In this document: piece after piece, positions 38,641 through 48,584 of the stretch
Layout of the letters: the number at the start of each line of letters is the position of its first letter
Position numbering within the stretch: the first letter of the stretch is position 1
Assembly: GCF_013618625.1 (NCBI RefSeq)
Contig: NZ_JABRWO010000007.1
Coordinates: forward strand, 62,001-126,000
Direction of reading: 5' to 3'
DNA: 64,000 nucleotides
From: Bremerella alba
GTDB lineage: Bacteria; Planctomycetota; Planctomycetia; Pirellulales; Pirellulaceae
Position numbers and translations under genes: made by a program
The notes under the pieces: model-generated
Told to the model about the DNA's origin: nothing
Databases searched by the model: none
The model's input: only the letters and a program-made list of their open reading frames with translations

Positions 38641-39483
38641 ATGAGTAAGGGATTTTTGATCGACATGGATGGCGTCATGTATCGCGGGGGCCAGATGATC
38701 CCTGGCGCCGATACATTTATTCGACAGCTTCGAGATGATGGAACCCCGTTTCTATTCTTGACCAATAATAGTCAGCGAACGCGACGCGACGTCGTAACCA
38801 AATTGTCCCGCATGGGAATCGATGTGGAAGAGCAACAGGTCTTTACCTGTGCGATGGCGACCGCTCGTTTTCTCGCCGGGCAGAAGCCTAACGGCACCGC
38901 GTATGTCCTGGGCGAAGGTGGGCTGCTGAACGCGCTTCACCAAAATGGATACTCGGTCGTCGACCAAGATCCAGACTTTGTGGTTGTGGGTGAAGGCCGC
39001 ACGCTGAACTGGGACATGGTCGAAACGGCAACCCAAATGATACTGGACGGGGCCAAACTGATTGCGACCAATGACGATCCGAATTGCCCCACCTGGCGCG
39101 GTACGCGTCCCGGTGCTGGGGCGACGATCGCCTTTCTCGAAAAAGCGACCGGCCGCAAGGCGCTAAGCATCGGCAAACCGAGCCCATTGATGATGCGTAT
39201 GGCTCGCAAGGAGATAGGCCTGGAAACCTCCGAGACCGTGATGATCGGGGATACGATGGAAACCGATATTCTCGGTGGCGTACAGATGGGCTACCAGACG
39301 ATCCTGGTGCTTACCGGCGGCACCCGTCTAGAGGATATCCCCAAGCATCCCTACCAACCGGACATGGTCATTGACTCAATCGCTGAGTTGGTGCGAAAGA
39401 AAGATGATCGCGTTGTCTTGCGGACACAGGTAACTGTACCGGACGACTCTGCCAACGAATTCGTGGCTTCGCTGCGACGATAA
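38641..39483 (+). CDS. HAD-IIA phosphatase (NagD-like)
   Basis: ATG 38641 follows GAGGTAACTG, a good ribosome-binding site. The 280-residue cytosolic enzyme carries motif I DMDGVMYRGG (residues 8-17), motif II in FLTNNSQRTRRDV (about 39-51), the lysine region SIGKPSPLMMRMA (about 177-189) and motif IV GDTMETDILGGVQMG (about 203-217). This is the NagD/PGP-like IIA branch, which dephosphorylates small phosphorylated metabolites (NMP, glycolate phosphate or similar). The cap domain lies between residues 80 and 175. It stands alone behind a sigma-54-like or dyad element, so its expression may be conditional. Confidence 0.9.
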   Translation: MSKGFLIDMDGVMYRGGQMIPGADTFIRQLRDDGTPFLFLTNNSQRTRRDVVTKLSRMGIDVEEQQVFTCAMATARFLAGQKPNGTAYVLGEGGLLNALHQNGYSVVDQDPDFVVVGEGRTLNWDMVETATQMILDGAKLIATNDDPNCPTWRGTRPGAGATIAFLEKATGRKALSIGKPSPLMMRMARKEIGLETSETVMIGDTMETDILGGVQMGYQTILVLTGGTRLEDIPKHPYQPDMVIDSIAELVRKKDDRVVLRTQVTVPDDSANEFVASLRR

Positions 39484-39669
39484 AAGTCCAGCAAAGCTTC
39501 GTCCCCCAAACGACGGTCACGACATCAGAGCGTAGGCCTCGTTTCCCTCCCCTCCCTTTGTGCTTGGTCGAGACGGCCTCATCGGGCACATCAATGGCCT
39601 ACCGCAACTCCCGCCGGAGCCGTTCCTGCTAGTTTACTTATCCGCCGAATTTAAGAATCCAAGAGCGGG

Positions 39670-39687
39670 CGTCACGTTTTCGTGACG
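39670..39687. terminator. Short hairpin between convergent genes
   Basis: The perfect 7-base stem CGTCACG/CGTGACG has a TTTT loop. It lies just after the stop of the CheB-CheR gene (minus strand) in the gap to the HAD gene. There is no T-run on either strand, so terminator function is tentative. Confidence 0.35.
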
Positions 39688-39696
39688 TGGCGTCCG

Positions 39697-42600
39697 TTAC
39701 TCTTCTTTGCAAAGCTTTGGATGGGCCAGCAACGTACGCAGCTCATCGATGCCGACCGGTTTGACCAGATGCATATCGAAGCCAGCCGCTTCCGATAGAA
39801 TTCGGTCTTCGCTTTGACCGTAGCCAGTGACCGCTACCAGCAAGATTCGATTATCAGGATCGATACCACGGATTCGCCGTGCCACTTCGTAGCCATCCAT
39901 TTCTGGAAGGCCAATGTCCAACATGACGACAGTCGGCTTGAATTCACTTATCTTGTCGAGAGCTTCTCGACCAGTGGCCGCAGATTTAATTTCGTGGTTG
40001 GCTAAAGCCGCAAGCAGCCGAGATAGCAAATGCCGGGCACTTTTGTTGTCATCTACGATTAGGATCTTTTGGGTGCCTGCGTCTTGGAATTCTTTCGCTT
40101 CGGCAGGTGCATTGGGTGCCTGCTTAAGAATTGGCAACTGAACGATAAACTCACTTCCATGTCCCTTACCTTCGCTTTTGACTTCCACACTTCCTCGATG
40201 GAGCTCTACCAGGCTTTTTACAATTGTGAGCCCGATCCCCAGACCGCCAGGCGAGCGATCGAAGGAACGTGACGATTGAGTAAACAACTCAAACACGCGA
40301 GGCATAAGCTCTTGGTCGATACCAATCCCGTTGTCTTTGCAGGAAACCTGAACCTTGTTTCCATTGCGAACCACGCCAACGGAGATATGTCCGCCGTTTT
40401 CCGTATACTTCACTCCATTGATCAACAGGTTCTCGAACACCTGGGCGAGCCGAACCGGGTCCGCTTTGAGCCAGATGGGATCTTCGAGTATTTGCTTCGA
40501 AAAAGTAATTCCCTTTTTCTCGCCATACGGTTCAATCGAGTTGAGGGCCTTGTGAATAACCTTTTGAAGTTGGATGTTCTCCTTCCGCAATTCCACTCTA
40601 CCGCGAGTGATCCGAGAGACGTCGAGCAAATCGTCCACCAAACGAACCAAATGCCGAACCTGCTCTTCCATGACTTCTAAGGGCTCTTGCGGACTGCGTG
40701 GGTCCATCATCAATAAATCGATGCCGCTGCGGATCGGGGCAAGCGGATTTCGCAGTTCATGAGCCAACATGGCTAGGAATTCGTCTTTGCGGCGGTCCGC
40801 TTCCTTCAGAGCATGCTCCAATTCCATTTGCTCGGTGATATCGGTATTAGTGCCGAACCAGCGAATAACTTGGCCAGCTTCATCACGAATAGGAACCGCG
40901 CGAGAGAGGAACCACCGGTAGACACCATCGTGTCGGCGAAGAGGAAAAGTGTCTTCCCAAACGCATTCCTTTTCCGCACATATTGCGATCTTCTCGTTCA
41001 CCCGTTGAATGTGGTCGGGATGGTGCACGTTGGACCAGCCGAGATGCTTGGCCTCTTCAAACGTTTGCCCTGTAAATTCGTACCAGCGGCGGCTGTACCA
41101 GGTCACTACCCCCAGTGTCTCACAAGTCCACGCCAACTGATCAATATTGTCGGCAAGATCACGGAACCGCGATTCGCTTTCATGAAGCAGCTTTTCGGCC
41201 TCGTAGCGTTTCGAGATATCCTGAATCAAGGCATAGTAACCCACAACCTGACCTTGCGTGTCGAAGTGCGGAATGTACTCTAAATGGACGAATCGCGGAG
41301 ATCCGTGGTGATAAGGAAGTTCACCATCCCAGGCGATACGTTCTCCCGAAAGTACGGCCTCGACATTGTCGCGAGTCACTTCAAACGCTTTCTCGCCGAT
41401 GACTTCCCAGACCGGTTTGCCAATCACTTCATCCACGGAAATGCCAAACCATTCCTCGTAGCTGGCATTGGCAAACTGGTATCGCTGATCGGTATCGACA
41501 TATGCCAACAAGACCGGCATAGCGTCGGCGACTAAAGAGAGCTGCGTTCGCTGAAGATCCAGTTGTTCTTGTGTCTCTTTGAGCTGCGTGATGTCCTGAA
41601 AAGTTGCCACAACTCCTTCAATCCGATTGTCGTGCGTCCGATAAGGCAACAAGCGACGCACAAACACTTGACCTTTCTCAGCGATTACCTCTCGCTCGAC
41701 GATGACCAATGACTTGAGGACCTTGCGAGCATCCTCCAGAAAAGATCCGTCGATAAATTTGTGAGCCAGGTCGCTGATGGGTCGCCCGATATCGGTCCGA
41801 ATCAAACTGAACAAGTCGATCGCTTCTGGCGTAAAATTGCGAACTCGGAATTCCGTATCCAAGAACACCACGGCGATTCTGGTACTCGAAATCAAGTTGT
41901 CTAGATCGTTGTTGGTTGATTCTAGCTCGGACAGCTTGTCTTCCAACTGAACATTGAGGGTCGTCAGTTCCTCATTGAGCGATTGCAGTTCTTCCCGCGA
42001 GGCTTCTAGCTCCTCGGTTCCGGATTGCAGTTCTTCGTTGACACTCATCGCTTCTTCGTGCGATGCACGCAGTTCTTCGTTGGCTTCTTCGAGTTGTTCA
42101 ATCGTGTGGCTTAGTTCTTCGCGGGCTTCCATGAGTTCCCGCTCAAGCGTCTTAACCAGTTCTTCCTGAGAATCCACCGGAGCGAGAGCAACATGGTCAT
42201 TCGACGGATTCGAATTATTCAACAGCCCAGAAGATTTCGCAGCCACTTCCTCTTCCAACTGAATGAAAATGAGCTGCCGCTGGCTTTCCGGATCGGTTAT
42301 CTTACGAACGTACCCTCGGACAACAATCGTCGAGCCGTCAGCTTGACTCAGCTTGGCCCGATCGAAGGAGGCTTCGGCTGTGGATTCAAGTCGGCCAATC
42401 GCGGCACGCAGTTTTAAATGCAAACCGGGTCGGACAAGTTCGTACACCGTGTAGCGTTGTTCTCCTTCAGGGATCTTCAAGAAGCGATCGCTACTTCCCC
42501 CCACGAACATCGGCTGAAGCTTTTCGTTGAGGATCAAGACGACGGCACCAGTCGACTTCCAGAACATCTCGGCGGCCAGTTCTCGCAAAGTTGGCGGCTG

Positions 42601-44139
42601 GGGCCGACGGAAACTTGGTCGCTGCGGCATGACGCGCGTCGGAGTTTGGGAAGCCGGACGAATAAAGTCGTTTGTTGCGCTATTGGCTGCACGCCGAAAG
42701 ATACGGGCATGCGTATCGACGGGTTCAAACCCTTGATCAAATCGTCCAGAAGTTTCGGAATTGCCTAAGAGTAGAAAGCCTTCGGGATTTAACGCAAAAT
42801 GAAATTTTCGCAGAATGCTTGCCTGAGCTTCCGGCTCGAGATATATCAGCAAATTACGGCAACTGATCAGATCGAGTCGGAAAAATGAGGGATCGCCTTT
42901 AAGGTCATGGGACGCGAAGACAACCTTCTCGCGAATTGCTTTGGAAACACGATAGATATCTCCTTCTCGCGTGAAATATTTCCGGGCCCATTCAGGCTTG
43001 ATATCGGCGGCAATTGTTTCTGGATAAATGGCCGCTCGCGCTCTCTTCAGAGCATGATTGCTGATATCGGTCGCGAAAATCTGAATGCGATGGTGACGCT
43101 TTTCGGCGAGCGCATCCGAAAGCATCATCGCCATTGTGTAGGCTTCTTCGCCGGTTGCGCAACCGGGAATCCACACACGAATAGGGTCGTCTGCACTACT
43201 ATTTTCAATGAGTCTCGGAAACACAAACTCGGACAGTTTTTCCCAGACCTCAGGATTCCGCAAAAATTGTGTTACGCAGATCAGGAGATCTTGGGCAAGT
43301 GCTTCTACTTCTTGAGGGCGATCTTTCAGCCGATGGACATATTCGCGGATATCAGCGACGCCTGCTAAACCCATCCGGCGCTGAACACGTCTTAGTAACG
43401 TTGTGTGTTTGTAATTTCGAAAGTCGTACTCTGCGTGAAAATGCAGCAAATGTTGGATCTCTTCCAGTTCGGCCAAAAACTGCGCAGGGTCGATCGTCGA
43501 ATCATTGAAGATGGAGTTGTGATCGACATAGCTCTCTAGCGACTTAGCCAATTTAGCGATCGGCTGAACGTAATCGGCTTGCCCCGTTTCCATCGCATTG
43601 AGCGGCATCGAATCGTACCCCGCTTCGTGCGGATGCTGTACCATCACCATGCCGCCGCACTCTTTAATCTCTCGGATACCAAGCGTCCCGTCGCTACCAT
43701 TGCCAGACAGGATGATAGCGACCGCATCCTGACGCTGATCCCGTGCCAGGCTACGAAAGAAATAGTCGATCGGATGCCTCCAGCCCCGCGATTCGGCCGA
43801 AGGGGTTACCTGGAACTCGCCTGATTGGACTGCCACATCCTGTCCCGGTGGAGCAACATAGACATAGCCGTTCTGAATGACTTGTCCTTGCTCGACGGAT
43901 ACGACATTCAGGTTGGTATGCTTAGAAAGGATATCCGGAAGAAGACTCTCGTGGTCCGGCATCAAGTGCTGTACGACCACAAAGGCCATTCCCTGGTATT
44001 GAGTCAGAGCAGCAAAGAACTTTTTAAGGGACTCTAGCCCTCCAGATGACGCGCCAATTCCGACAATGGAAAGCGGTTGTCGAGATTTGCCGGAACTTCG
44101 ACCGCTATCCGGTTCTCCGGTCGATTCTGCATGTGCCAT
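39697..44139 (-). CDS. CheB-CheR-PAS-histidine kinase-receiver hybrid
   Basis: The product has 1480 residues with no membrane helix. Domains in order: CheB methylesterase (about 20-205) with S31/S32 in GIGASSGGLESLKKFF and the His in QHLMPDHESLL; CheR methyltransferase (about 215-490) with the SAM motif WIPGCATGEEAYTMAMM; a long coiled coil (about 660-760) rich in EELQ repeats; PAS domains (about 760-1100); a HisKA/HATPase kinase (about 1105-1345) with H in MLAHELRNPLAPI; and a receiver (about 1360-1480) with the Asp in VVMLDIGLPEMDG. This is the CheBR-fused signalling protein type of planctomycetes and proteobacteria. It stands alone with no chemoreceptor cluster, so it more likely acts in general signalling than in flagellar chemotaxis. 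Confidence 0.93.
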   Translation of the reverse strand: MAHAESTGEPDSGRSSGKSRQPLSIVGIGASSGGLESLKKFFAALTQYQGMAFVVVQHLMPDHESLLPDILSKHTNLNVVSVEQGQVIQNGYVYVAPPGQDVAVQSGEFQVTPSAESRGWRHPIDYFFRSLARDQRQDAVAIILSGNGSDGTLGIREIKECGGMVMVQHPHEAGYDSMPLNAMETGQADYVQPIAKLAKSLESYVDHNSIFNDSTIDPAQFLAELEEIQHLLHFHAEYDFRNYKHTTLLRRVQRRMGLAGVADIREYVHRLKDRPQEVEALAQDLLICVTQFLRNPEVWEKLSEFVFPRLIENSSADDPIRVWIPGCATGEEAYTMAMMLSDALAEKRHHRIQIFATDISNHALKRARAAIYPETIAADIKPEWARKYFTREGDIYRVSKAIREKVVFASHDLKGDPSFFRLDLISCRNLLIYLEPEAQASILRKFHFALNPEGFLLLGNSETSGRFDQGFEPVDTHARIFRRAANSATNDFIRPASQTPTRVMPQRPSFRRPQPPTLRELAAEMFWKSTGAVVLILNEKLQPMFVGGSSDRFLKIPEGEQRYTVYELVRPGLHLKLRAAIGRLESTAEASFDRAKLSQADGSTIVVRGYVRKITDPESQRQLIFIQLEEEVAAKSSGLLNNSNPSNDHVALAPVDSQEELVKTLERELMEAREELSHTIEQLEEANEELRASHEEAMSVNEELQSGTEELEASREELQSLNEELTTLNVQLEDKLSELESTNNDLDNLISSTRIAVVFLDTEFRVRNFTPEAIDLFSLIRTDIGRPISDLAHKFIDGSFLEDARKVLKSLVIVEREVIAEKGQVFVRRLLPYRTHDNRIEGVVATFQDITQLKETQEQLDLQRTQLSLVADAMPVLLAYVDTDQRYQFANASYEEWFGISVDEVIGKPVWEVIGEKAFEVTRDNVEAVLSGERIAWDGELPYHHGSPRFVHLEYIPHFDTQGQVVGYYALIQDISKRYEAEKLLHESESRFRDLADNIDQLAWTCETLGVVTWYSRRWYEFTGQTFEEAKHLGWSNVHHPDHIQRVNEKIAICAEKECVWEDTFPLRRHDGVYRWFLSRAVPIRDEAGQVIRWFGTNTDITEQMELEHALKEADRRKDEFLAMLAHELRNPLAPIRSGIDLLMMDPRSPQEPLEVMEEQVRHLVRLVDDLLDVSRITRGRVELRKENIQLQKVIHKALNSIEPYGEKKGITFSKQILEDPIWLKADPVRLAQVFENLLINGVKYTENGGHISVGVVRNGNKVQVSCKDNGIGIDQELMPRVFELFTQSSRSFDRSPGGLGIGLTIVKSLVELHRGSVEVKSEGKGHGSEFIVQLPILKQAPNAPAEAKEFQDAGTQKILIVDDNKSARHLLSRLLAALANHEIKSAATGREALDKISEFKPTVVMLDIGLPEMDGYEVARRIRGIDPDNRILLVAVTGYGQSEDRILSEAAGFDMHLVKPVGIDELRTLLAHPKLCKEE

Positions 44140-44591
44140 AAGATTCCAGTGGTCGAACGCAAGTGGTCGTTCGTTCTAAGGAAAGCCGGGGAAGAAGCGT
44201 CAGATTTCAAGCCAAGATGGTAGGACACAGACTGAGCGTAAATCCCCCGATTCAGATTCTCAGATCCTGATTTGGCTATTGTTACAAACGACGCAACTGC
44301 TTGCAAGATTGCCAGTTAGTTTCATCGATCTATCGCAGTTTTCCTAACGATACGGTCAGACTGGGGAAACTCGGAAGCATGGGCATCTGAAGGAGCAGCG
44401 ACGTCGCGCAACTGCCGTAAGCGTAAGGACTCTCAATTTGACTACTAAAGAGGCGTTTTTCTGCGAGAAAGACACTTCTTTTTAATGAGACCGTTGGCAG
44501 ATCTACTTCGGATCGCTGCCAGCAAGTCTATACTCAAAACAGTACTTCTGCCCCTGCCCTCCCCCGTCTTATGCCCGTCAAGGAGAATCTC
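44140..44591. other. Divergent intergenic region
   Basis: This 452-base gap lies between the divergent CheB-CheR and propeller genes and should hold both promoters. No repeat or strong stem was recognised; a weak minus-strand frame here has no family features. Confidence 0.4.
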
Positions 44592-45548
44592 ATGTTGCGA
44601 ATGTCGCTTCTCGCTACCCTGGTTGCCGCTAGTCTCTCGATTTCCTCTTCGATTCTGGAAGCAGGCCCATTTCGCCTGGTAATCCAAGGCAATAACAAGT
44701 TGGCCATCGTCGACCATCAGGGAGACATCGAGTGGGAAATGCCGTGGGGTGGGATTCATGACATTCACGTGCTGAGCAATGGCCATATCATGGTTCAGCA
44801 GGGAGCGGCAAAGATTGCTGAAATCGATCCCCAAACCAAGAACGTCGTGTGGTCGTACGACTCTGCCAAGAGAAACGGCAACGAAGGGAAACGCATCGAA
44901 GTCCACGCGTTTCAGCCTTTGGCAAACGGCAACGTGATGATTGCCGAGTCAGGTGCCGGGCGACTTATTGAAGTCAACCGCGATGGCAAGCTACTGAAAG
45001 AAGTTCCGCTGAAGTTGGACAACCCGCACCCCCACTCTGATACACGACTAGTACGTAAGCTAGACAACGGCAATTACCTGGTAGCCCACGAAAATGACGG
45101 CCACATCCGCGAATATGACGGCGAGTCGGGCAAGGTAGTTTGGGATTATGAAGTCCCTATGTTCGACCAAAAACCGCGAGGAGGCCACGGCCCGGAAGCT
45201 TTTGGCAACAAGGCCTTCGCGGCTGTTCGTTTGAAAAATGGACACACACTCATTGCCACCGGCAATGGACATAGCGTGATCGAAGTGACACCTGAAAAGG
45301 AAATCGTCTGGAAGATCGGTCAGAACGATTTGCCCGGCATCACGCTAGCATGGGTCACGACGCTCGAAGTCTTACCCAACGGCCATTATGTTATCGGCAA
45401 CTGCCACGCCGGCCCTGATAACCCGCTGCTGGTCGAGGTCGATCCGAAGACCAAGAAGGTCGTTTGGCAATTCGACCAATTCGACGTCTTCGGCAACTCG
45501 GCTCCCAATTCGCAGCTCCTAAGCGTTGAGGCAGACGTCATTCGCTAA
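44592..45548 (+). CDS. Exported PQQ/NHL-like beta-propeller
   Basis: ATG 44592 has AAGGAG 7 bases upstream; an in-frame ATG 21 bases earlier is unlikely. The 318-residue product has a signal peptide (LLATLVAASLSISSSILEAG) and then repeated blades with the D-x-x-G/TK-x-x-W pattern, for example DHQGDIEWEMPWGG, DPQTKNVVWSYDS, DGESGKVVWDYEVP and DPKTKKVVWQFDQ. Blades alternate with GNGNV-like turns. It resembles a PQQ-binding-like or arylsulfotransferase-type propeller; no catalytic set was identified. It ends tail-to-tail with the Rho-N gene, the two stops sharing CTAA (45545-45548). Confidence 0.75.
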   Translation: MLRMSLLATLVAASLSISSSILEAGPFRLVIQGNNKLAIVDHQGDIEWEMPWGGIHDIHVLSNGHIMVQQGAAKIAEIDPQTKNVVWSYDSAKRNGNEGKRIEVHAFQPLANGNVMIAESGAGRLIEVNRDGKLLKEVPLKLDNPHPHSDTRLVRKLDNGNYLVAHENDGHIREYDGESGKVVWDYEVPMFDQKPRGGHGPEAFGNKAFAAVRLKNGHTLIATGNGHSVIEVTPEKEIVWKIGQNDLPGITLAWVTTLEVLPNGHYVIGNCHAGPDNPLLVEVDPKTKKVVWQFDQFDVFGNSAPNSQLLSVEADVIR

Positions 45549-45841
45549 CGACGCTCGCGAATGGCCTTCACTAACTGCGGCTTGGACATCTTGCTTCGAC
45601 CATTGATGTCCATCTCTTGGGCGATGTTGTAAAGCTCGTCCTTGGTTCGCTCCTCCAAGGACGTATTAGGATTGCCGGTACCCTGTGTTGTTCTACTGGG
45701 CGTCTTCCCATCCTTTCGCCGCTGTTTGTTAACGGTTCGAGCAGCCACTTCTTTGGCTCGCTCTTGTTTCATTCCACGATCAAGATTGCTTTCGCGGATT
45801 TTATCGTATTGCCGTTCGTCTTTTGCCGTCCACTCAGCCAT
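45545..45841 (-). CDS. Rho termination factor N-terminal domain protein
   Basis: The product has 98 basic residues and starts at ATG 45841 with AAGGAG 8 bases upstream. The first half has the phrase KDERQYDKIRESNLDRGMKQ, then AARTVNKQRRKDGKTPSRT, and the second half is a Rho-N/SAP-like helical domain ending SKMSKPQLVKAIRERR. The family is often annotated as a plasmid stabilisation or Rho-N domain protein and is widespread in stress-related contexts. It is a likely nucleic-acid-binding protein; the target is unknown. Confidence 0.85.
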   Translation of the reverse strand: MAEWTAKDERQYDKIRESNLDRGMKQERAKEVAARTVNKQRRKDGKTPSRTTQGTGNPNTSLEERTKDELYNIAQEMDINGRSKMSKPQLVKAIRERR

Positions 45842-45910
45842 GGCACAACTCCTTATTCATCGGTTGGTTAAAAATCCCCGATCAACCAGAGCAACCCGCG
45901 AATGGCGTGC

Positions 45911-47770
45911 CTATTTGCGAACCATAATCAGCCAGTCTTGATCTCGTTGACTAGGTGCCTGACCCAGTGAGACCAAACTGCCGCCTTCGACAGAAGTTAT
46001 ACTTCCTCGCCGAAGCTCACCTCCTTCGCGAGGGTTGAACCATTGGACAGCAAACGATCCCTTCACGTCTTTTAAGTTAAGCTGAACATCACCACCAGAT
46101 GGGGCATAGATCAGGTACAAATCATTCGGTTTGGCAAACCCATACGTCCGATCCCGGGCAACTCCCTCAACGAGCGAATCGACGTTGTTCATCTCCCAGA
46201 AGGGAATCCCGTGCGAAGAGAAGAAGTCGATCGCGATGCGGCAATCATCCCAGGCTCGATCACGACTCCGGAAGTCTTCGCAAATGAGGTCATTCTGCGG
46301 CAGCTTATAACCGAAGTAGTATTCGACGCCAGCCCCACCTGCCAGTAGCGTTCCCCATAACGTTTGCTGACGAATATCGTGACGATCATAAGCCTTGTCG
46401 CCATCGCCCGCCTTACCGTCGAAATCTTGATACCCAGCATCCGGAGGCACACCCAGGCCGGCCGGGTTTTGCTCGTCGTTGGCAACCACCCAGGGACGTC
46501 CTGCCTGGCGCGACTGGGTAACCCACTTCAATGTCCTTTCATGGGCTTGATTCCAGGGATTTTGCAGCGACGCCCCGGTTACCTCGGACCGATTGCCCAG
46601 TAGCTCCGGGTAGACCTTATCTTGCTGATTAGGATACGTATGAACGACAATCAGGTGGTCGTACGGATCGACCTCTTTCAGATAGGCGACCATGTCACGC
46701 TGTTGTTGCGAAGACTGCGTGTTCTCTTCCCCCAGGTTCCAATTGAGTGCCAACTCGTAACCAAAACGGGCAACCATCTCTCGGCAATAGAGCTTTCTCT
46801 CAGGCCCGAGATCTCCATCGTCCAACGCCGTGGGAACCGTCCCCTTCCCCTTATGGTTGTTATCATCGTTCTCGGTTTCCTGCAACTTGAAATGAAGATA
46901 CAAACCTTGGGCCTGGGCATGATCAAAAACCACTTGCCACTGGTCAAGTTTCGAGCAGTCGTAGTGAAACTTGTCGTTGCGACTGACAAAAGGCCACACG
47001 TTGTCGCCATCTCCTCCGGCGTTGTAAGGCAGAAACGAAAACGAATTGCACCCTTTGGCAGACAGATAATTGATAGCGCCGATCAGTCCTTTGCCTTTGC
47101 CGGCTTGCCAGGTAGGGTCCCCTTCCCGCCAGTCCTGGACGTGAGGTTGCCATGTCTTCAGTGGGACATTCTTCTTATTGGCCCGTGTCCCATCGAAATC
47201 TTCATAGGCCAGCAGCGTCTCGGGGGCATCGGGGCCCGCTTTGAGAAAATATCGTTTGCTGCCGGCAAACTGTAGATAGTGCTTACCCACGTAGGTAAGT
47301 CTGCCTTCGGCGCGGAAGTCACGTTCCGACTTATCGCTCGGCTCAACGGTGAATGCGCCAGCGTCTCCGTTGGCACCTGCTACCGGTTTACCTTCCTGCT
47401 TGCCGTCGACGGCAATGCCATTTCCTTGCACAAATGAAACCTGGTATGTCCATTTACCAGGCTTATCCGGCGAGACGTGAGCACGCCACTTATTCCCTGC
47501 CGCGGCAGATGTTTCTGCGGCCTGACCATCGGCGGCAAAGTAACCAGGGACAACGTATTTCGGTTCACCACTTTCATGGGCAAACGTGACTGTCATTCGA
47601 TAGTCGGTAAACGGATTGGGTTTCGTATCCGTTTCACTCGCTTGCGGTCCATTGACGGTCAGCGTGAGCTTATGCCATGCCATCGGTTGACCACTAATTT
47701 CCGCAGCATACACAGCACCAATCTGAAAACATGCCGCAACAATAACTGAAAGCGAGAGAAGCAATCGCAT
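45911..47770 (-). CDS. Exported DUF5060/glycosidase-like protein
   Basis: The product has 619 residues with a signal peptide (end near residue 22, AVYAAE). Residues 30-125 match a DUF5060 beta-sandwich (WHKLTLTVNGPQASETDTKPNPF). The middle (about 160-520) is a TIM-barrel-like domain with ALNWNLGEENTQSSQQQRDM (acid residues at about 345), typical of apiosidase/DUF4038-like glycoside hydrolases. The C-terminal 90 residues form a putative carbohydrate-binding (collagen-binding-like) beta-sandwich with FAVQWFNPREGGELRRG. It is likely secreted to act on a plant or algal polysaccharide. It stands alone on the minus strand. Confidence 0.78.
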   Translation of the reverse strand: MRLLLSLSVIVAACFQIGAVYAAEISGQPMAWHKLTLTVNGPQASETDTKPNPFTDYRMTVTFAHESGEPKYVVPGYFAADGQAAETSAAAGNKWRAHVSPDKPGKWTYQVSFVQGNGIAVDGKQEGKPVAGANGDAGAFTVEPSDKSERDFRAEGRLTYVGKHYLQFAGSKRYFLKAGPDAPETLLAYEDFDGTRANKKNVPLKTWQPHVQDWREGDPTWQAGKGKGLIGAINYLSAKGCNSFSFLPYNAGGDGDNVWPFVSRNDKFHYDCSKLDQWQVVFDHAQAQGLYLHFKLQETENDDNNHKGKGTVPTALDDGDLGPERKLYCREMVARFGYELALNWNLGEENTQSSQQQRDMVAYLKEVDPYDHLIVVHTYPNQQDKVYPELLGNRSEVTGASLQNPWNQAHERTLKWVTQSRQAGRPWVVANDEQNPAGLGVPPDAGYQDFDGKAGDGDKAYDRHDIRQQTLWGTLLAGGAGVEYYFGYKLPQNDLICEDFRSRDRAWDDCRIAIDFFSSHGIPFWEMNNVDSLVEGVARDRTYGFAKPNDLYLIYAPSGGDVQLNLKDVKGSFAVQWFNPREGGELRRGSITSVEGGSLVSLGQAPSQRDQDWLIMVRK

Positions 47771-47892
47771 GACGAAACCTCAGGCATAGAAAAGAAAAGC
47801 AGGGGGCACCGTCCAAGATATTCGGTCCCGATCGGATTTCCAAGAAGAACACGTTTTGTGCGAGATATTTTGTCTCTTCAAAAATTAAAGCA

Positions 47893-47915
47893 TACGCAGG
47901 GGCAGGGCCTGCGTA
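47893..47915. promoter_or_regulatory. Perfect 8-bp inverted repeat upstream of the ECF gene
   Basis: TACGCAGG (47893-47900) and CCTGCGTA (47908-47915) surround a 7-base spacer, 61 bases before ATG 47977. It is either a regulator site or an RNA stem in the sigma-factor leader. Confidence 0.35.
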
Positions 47916-47976
47916 AGAAGTGTACGATAAGGACAAATTCCTTTGACTTGTACTTCCACAAAGCAAATATGCCCAA

Positions 47977-48558
47977 ATGGACACCTCGGTCAGCTTTCTC
48001 GACTCGCTGCAATATACCTCCGATGAAGAGGCATGGGGGCGATTGGTGGGAATGTACTCTCCGCTGATTCGGGGTTGGCTCAAGCGGTATGGGGCATCGC
48101 TGGACGACATGGAAGACATCACCCAGGAAGTGCTAACGGTCGTATTTCGTCGCTTTCCTGAATTTCGGCGTGAACCCCGTCCCGGAGCGTTTCGCGCCTG
48201 GCTGCGAACCATTGCGGCGAATTGCCTGAGAGACCATTGGCGTAAGAAGAACAAACAGCCCCCGGGCATTGGCGGCAGCGACTTTGGTCAGGTCGTAGCC
48301 CAGCTTCAAGATCCCGAGAGCGGCTTGAGTGCTCAATGGAATCGAGAGCACGATCGCCACGTGATACAATACCTGTTGCAGGAAGTACGCCCCGCATTCA
48401 CCGAGAAGACCTGGTCTGCGTTTCAGCGTTTTGCTCTGGATGGCCTTAGCGCGGACGATGTGAGCCAAGAGCTAGGAATCTCAGTGAATGCGGTCTTTGT
48501 GGCCAAGTCGCGAGTGCTTTCTCGATTGCGTCAACGAGGACTGGGACTCATTGATTAG
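47977..48558 (+). CDS. ECF-type RNA polymerase sigma factor
   Basis: The product has 193 residues, the usual ECF size. Region 2 is recognised by LDDMEDITQEVLTVVFRRFPEF (two parts, about 49-66) and region 4 by the HTH GLSADDVSQELGISVNAVFV followed by AKSRVLSRLRQ (about 152-183). Region 1.1 is absent. It starts 27 bases before the kinase gene, which has a zinc-binding anti-sigma-like N-terminus, matching the planctomycete ECF-kinase type. The -10/-35 recognition elements of its own regulon were not searched. Confidence 0.92.
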   Translation: MDTSVSFLDSLQYTSDEEAWGRLVGMYSPLIRGWLKRYGASLDDMEDITQEVLTVVFRRFPEFRREPRPGAFRAWLRTIAANCLRDHWRKKNKQPPGIGGSDFGQVVAQLQDPESGLSAQWNREHDRHVIQYLLQEVRPAFTEKTWSAFQRFALDGLSADDVSQELGISVNAVFVAKSRVLSRLRQRGLGLID

Positions 48559-48584
48559 AAATCAACACTATCGACGATCGGCTC

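Noticed and set aside
44034-44306. Minus-strand frame of 90 residues before the CheB-CheR gene
   Set aside because: It overlaps the 5' end of the hybrid kinase gene in another frame and lacks a ribosome-binding site.
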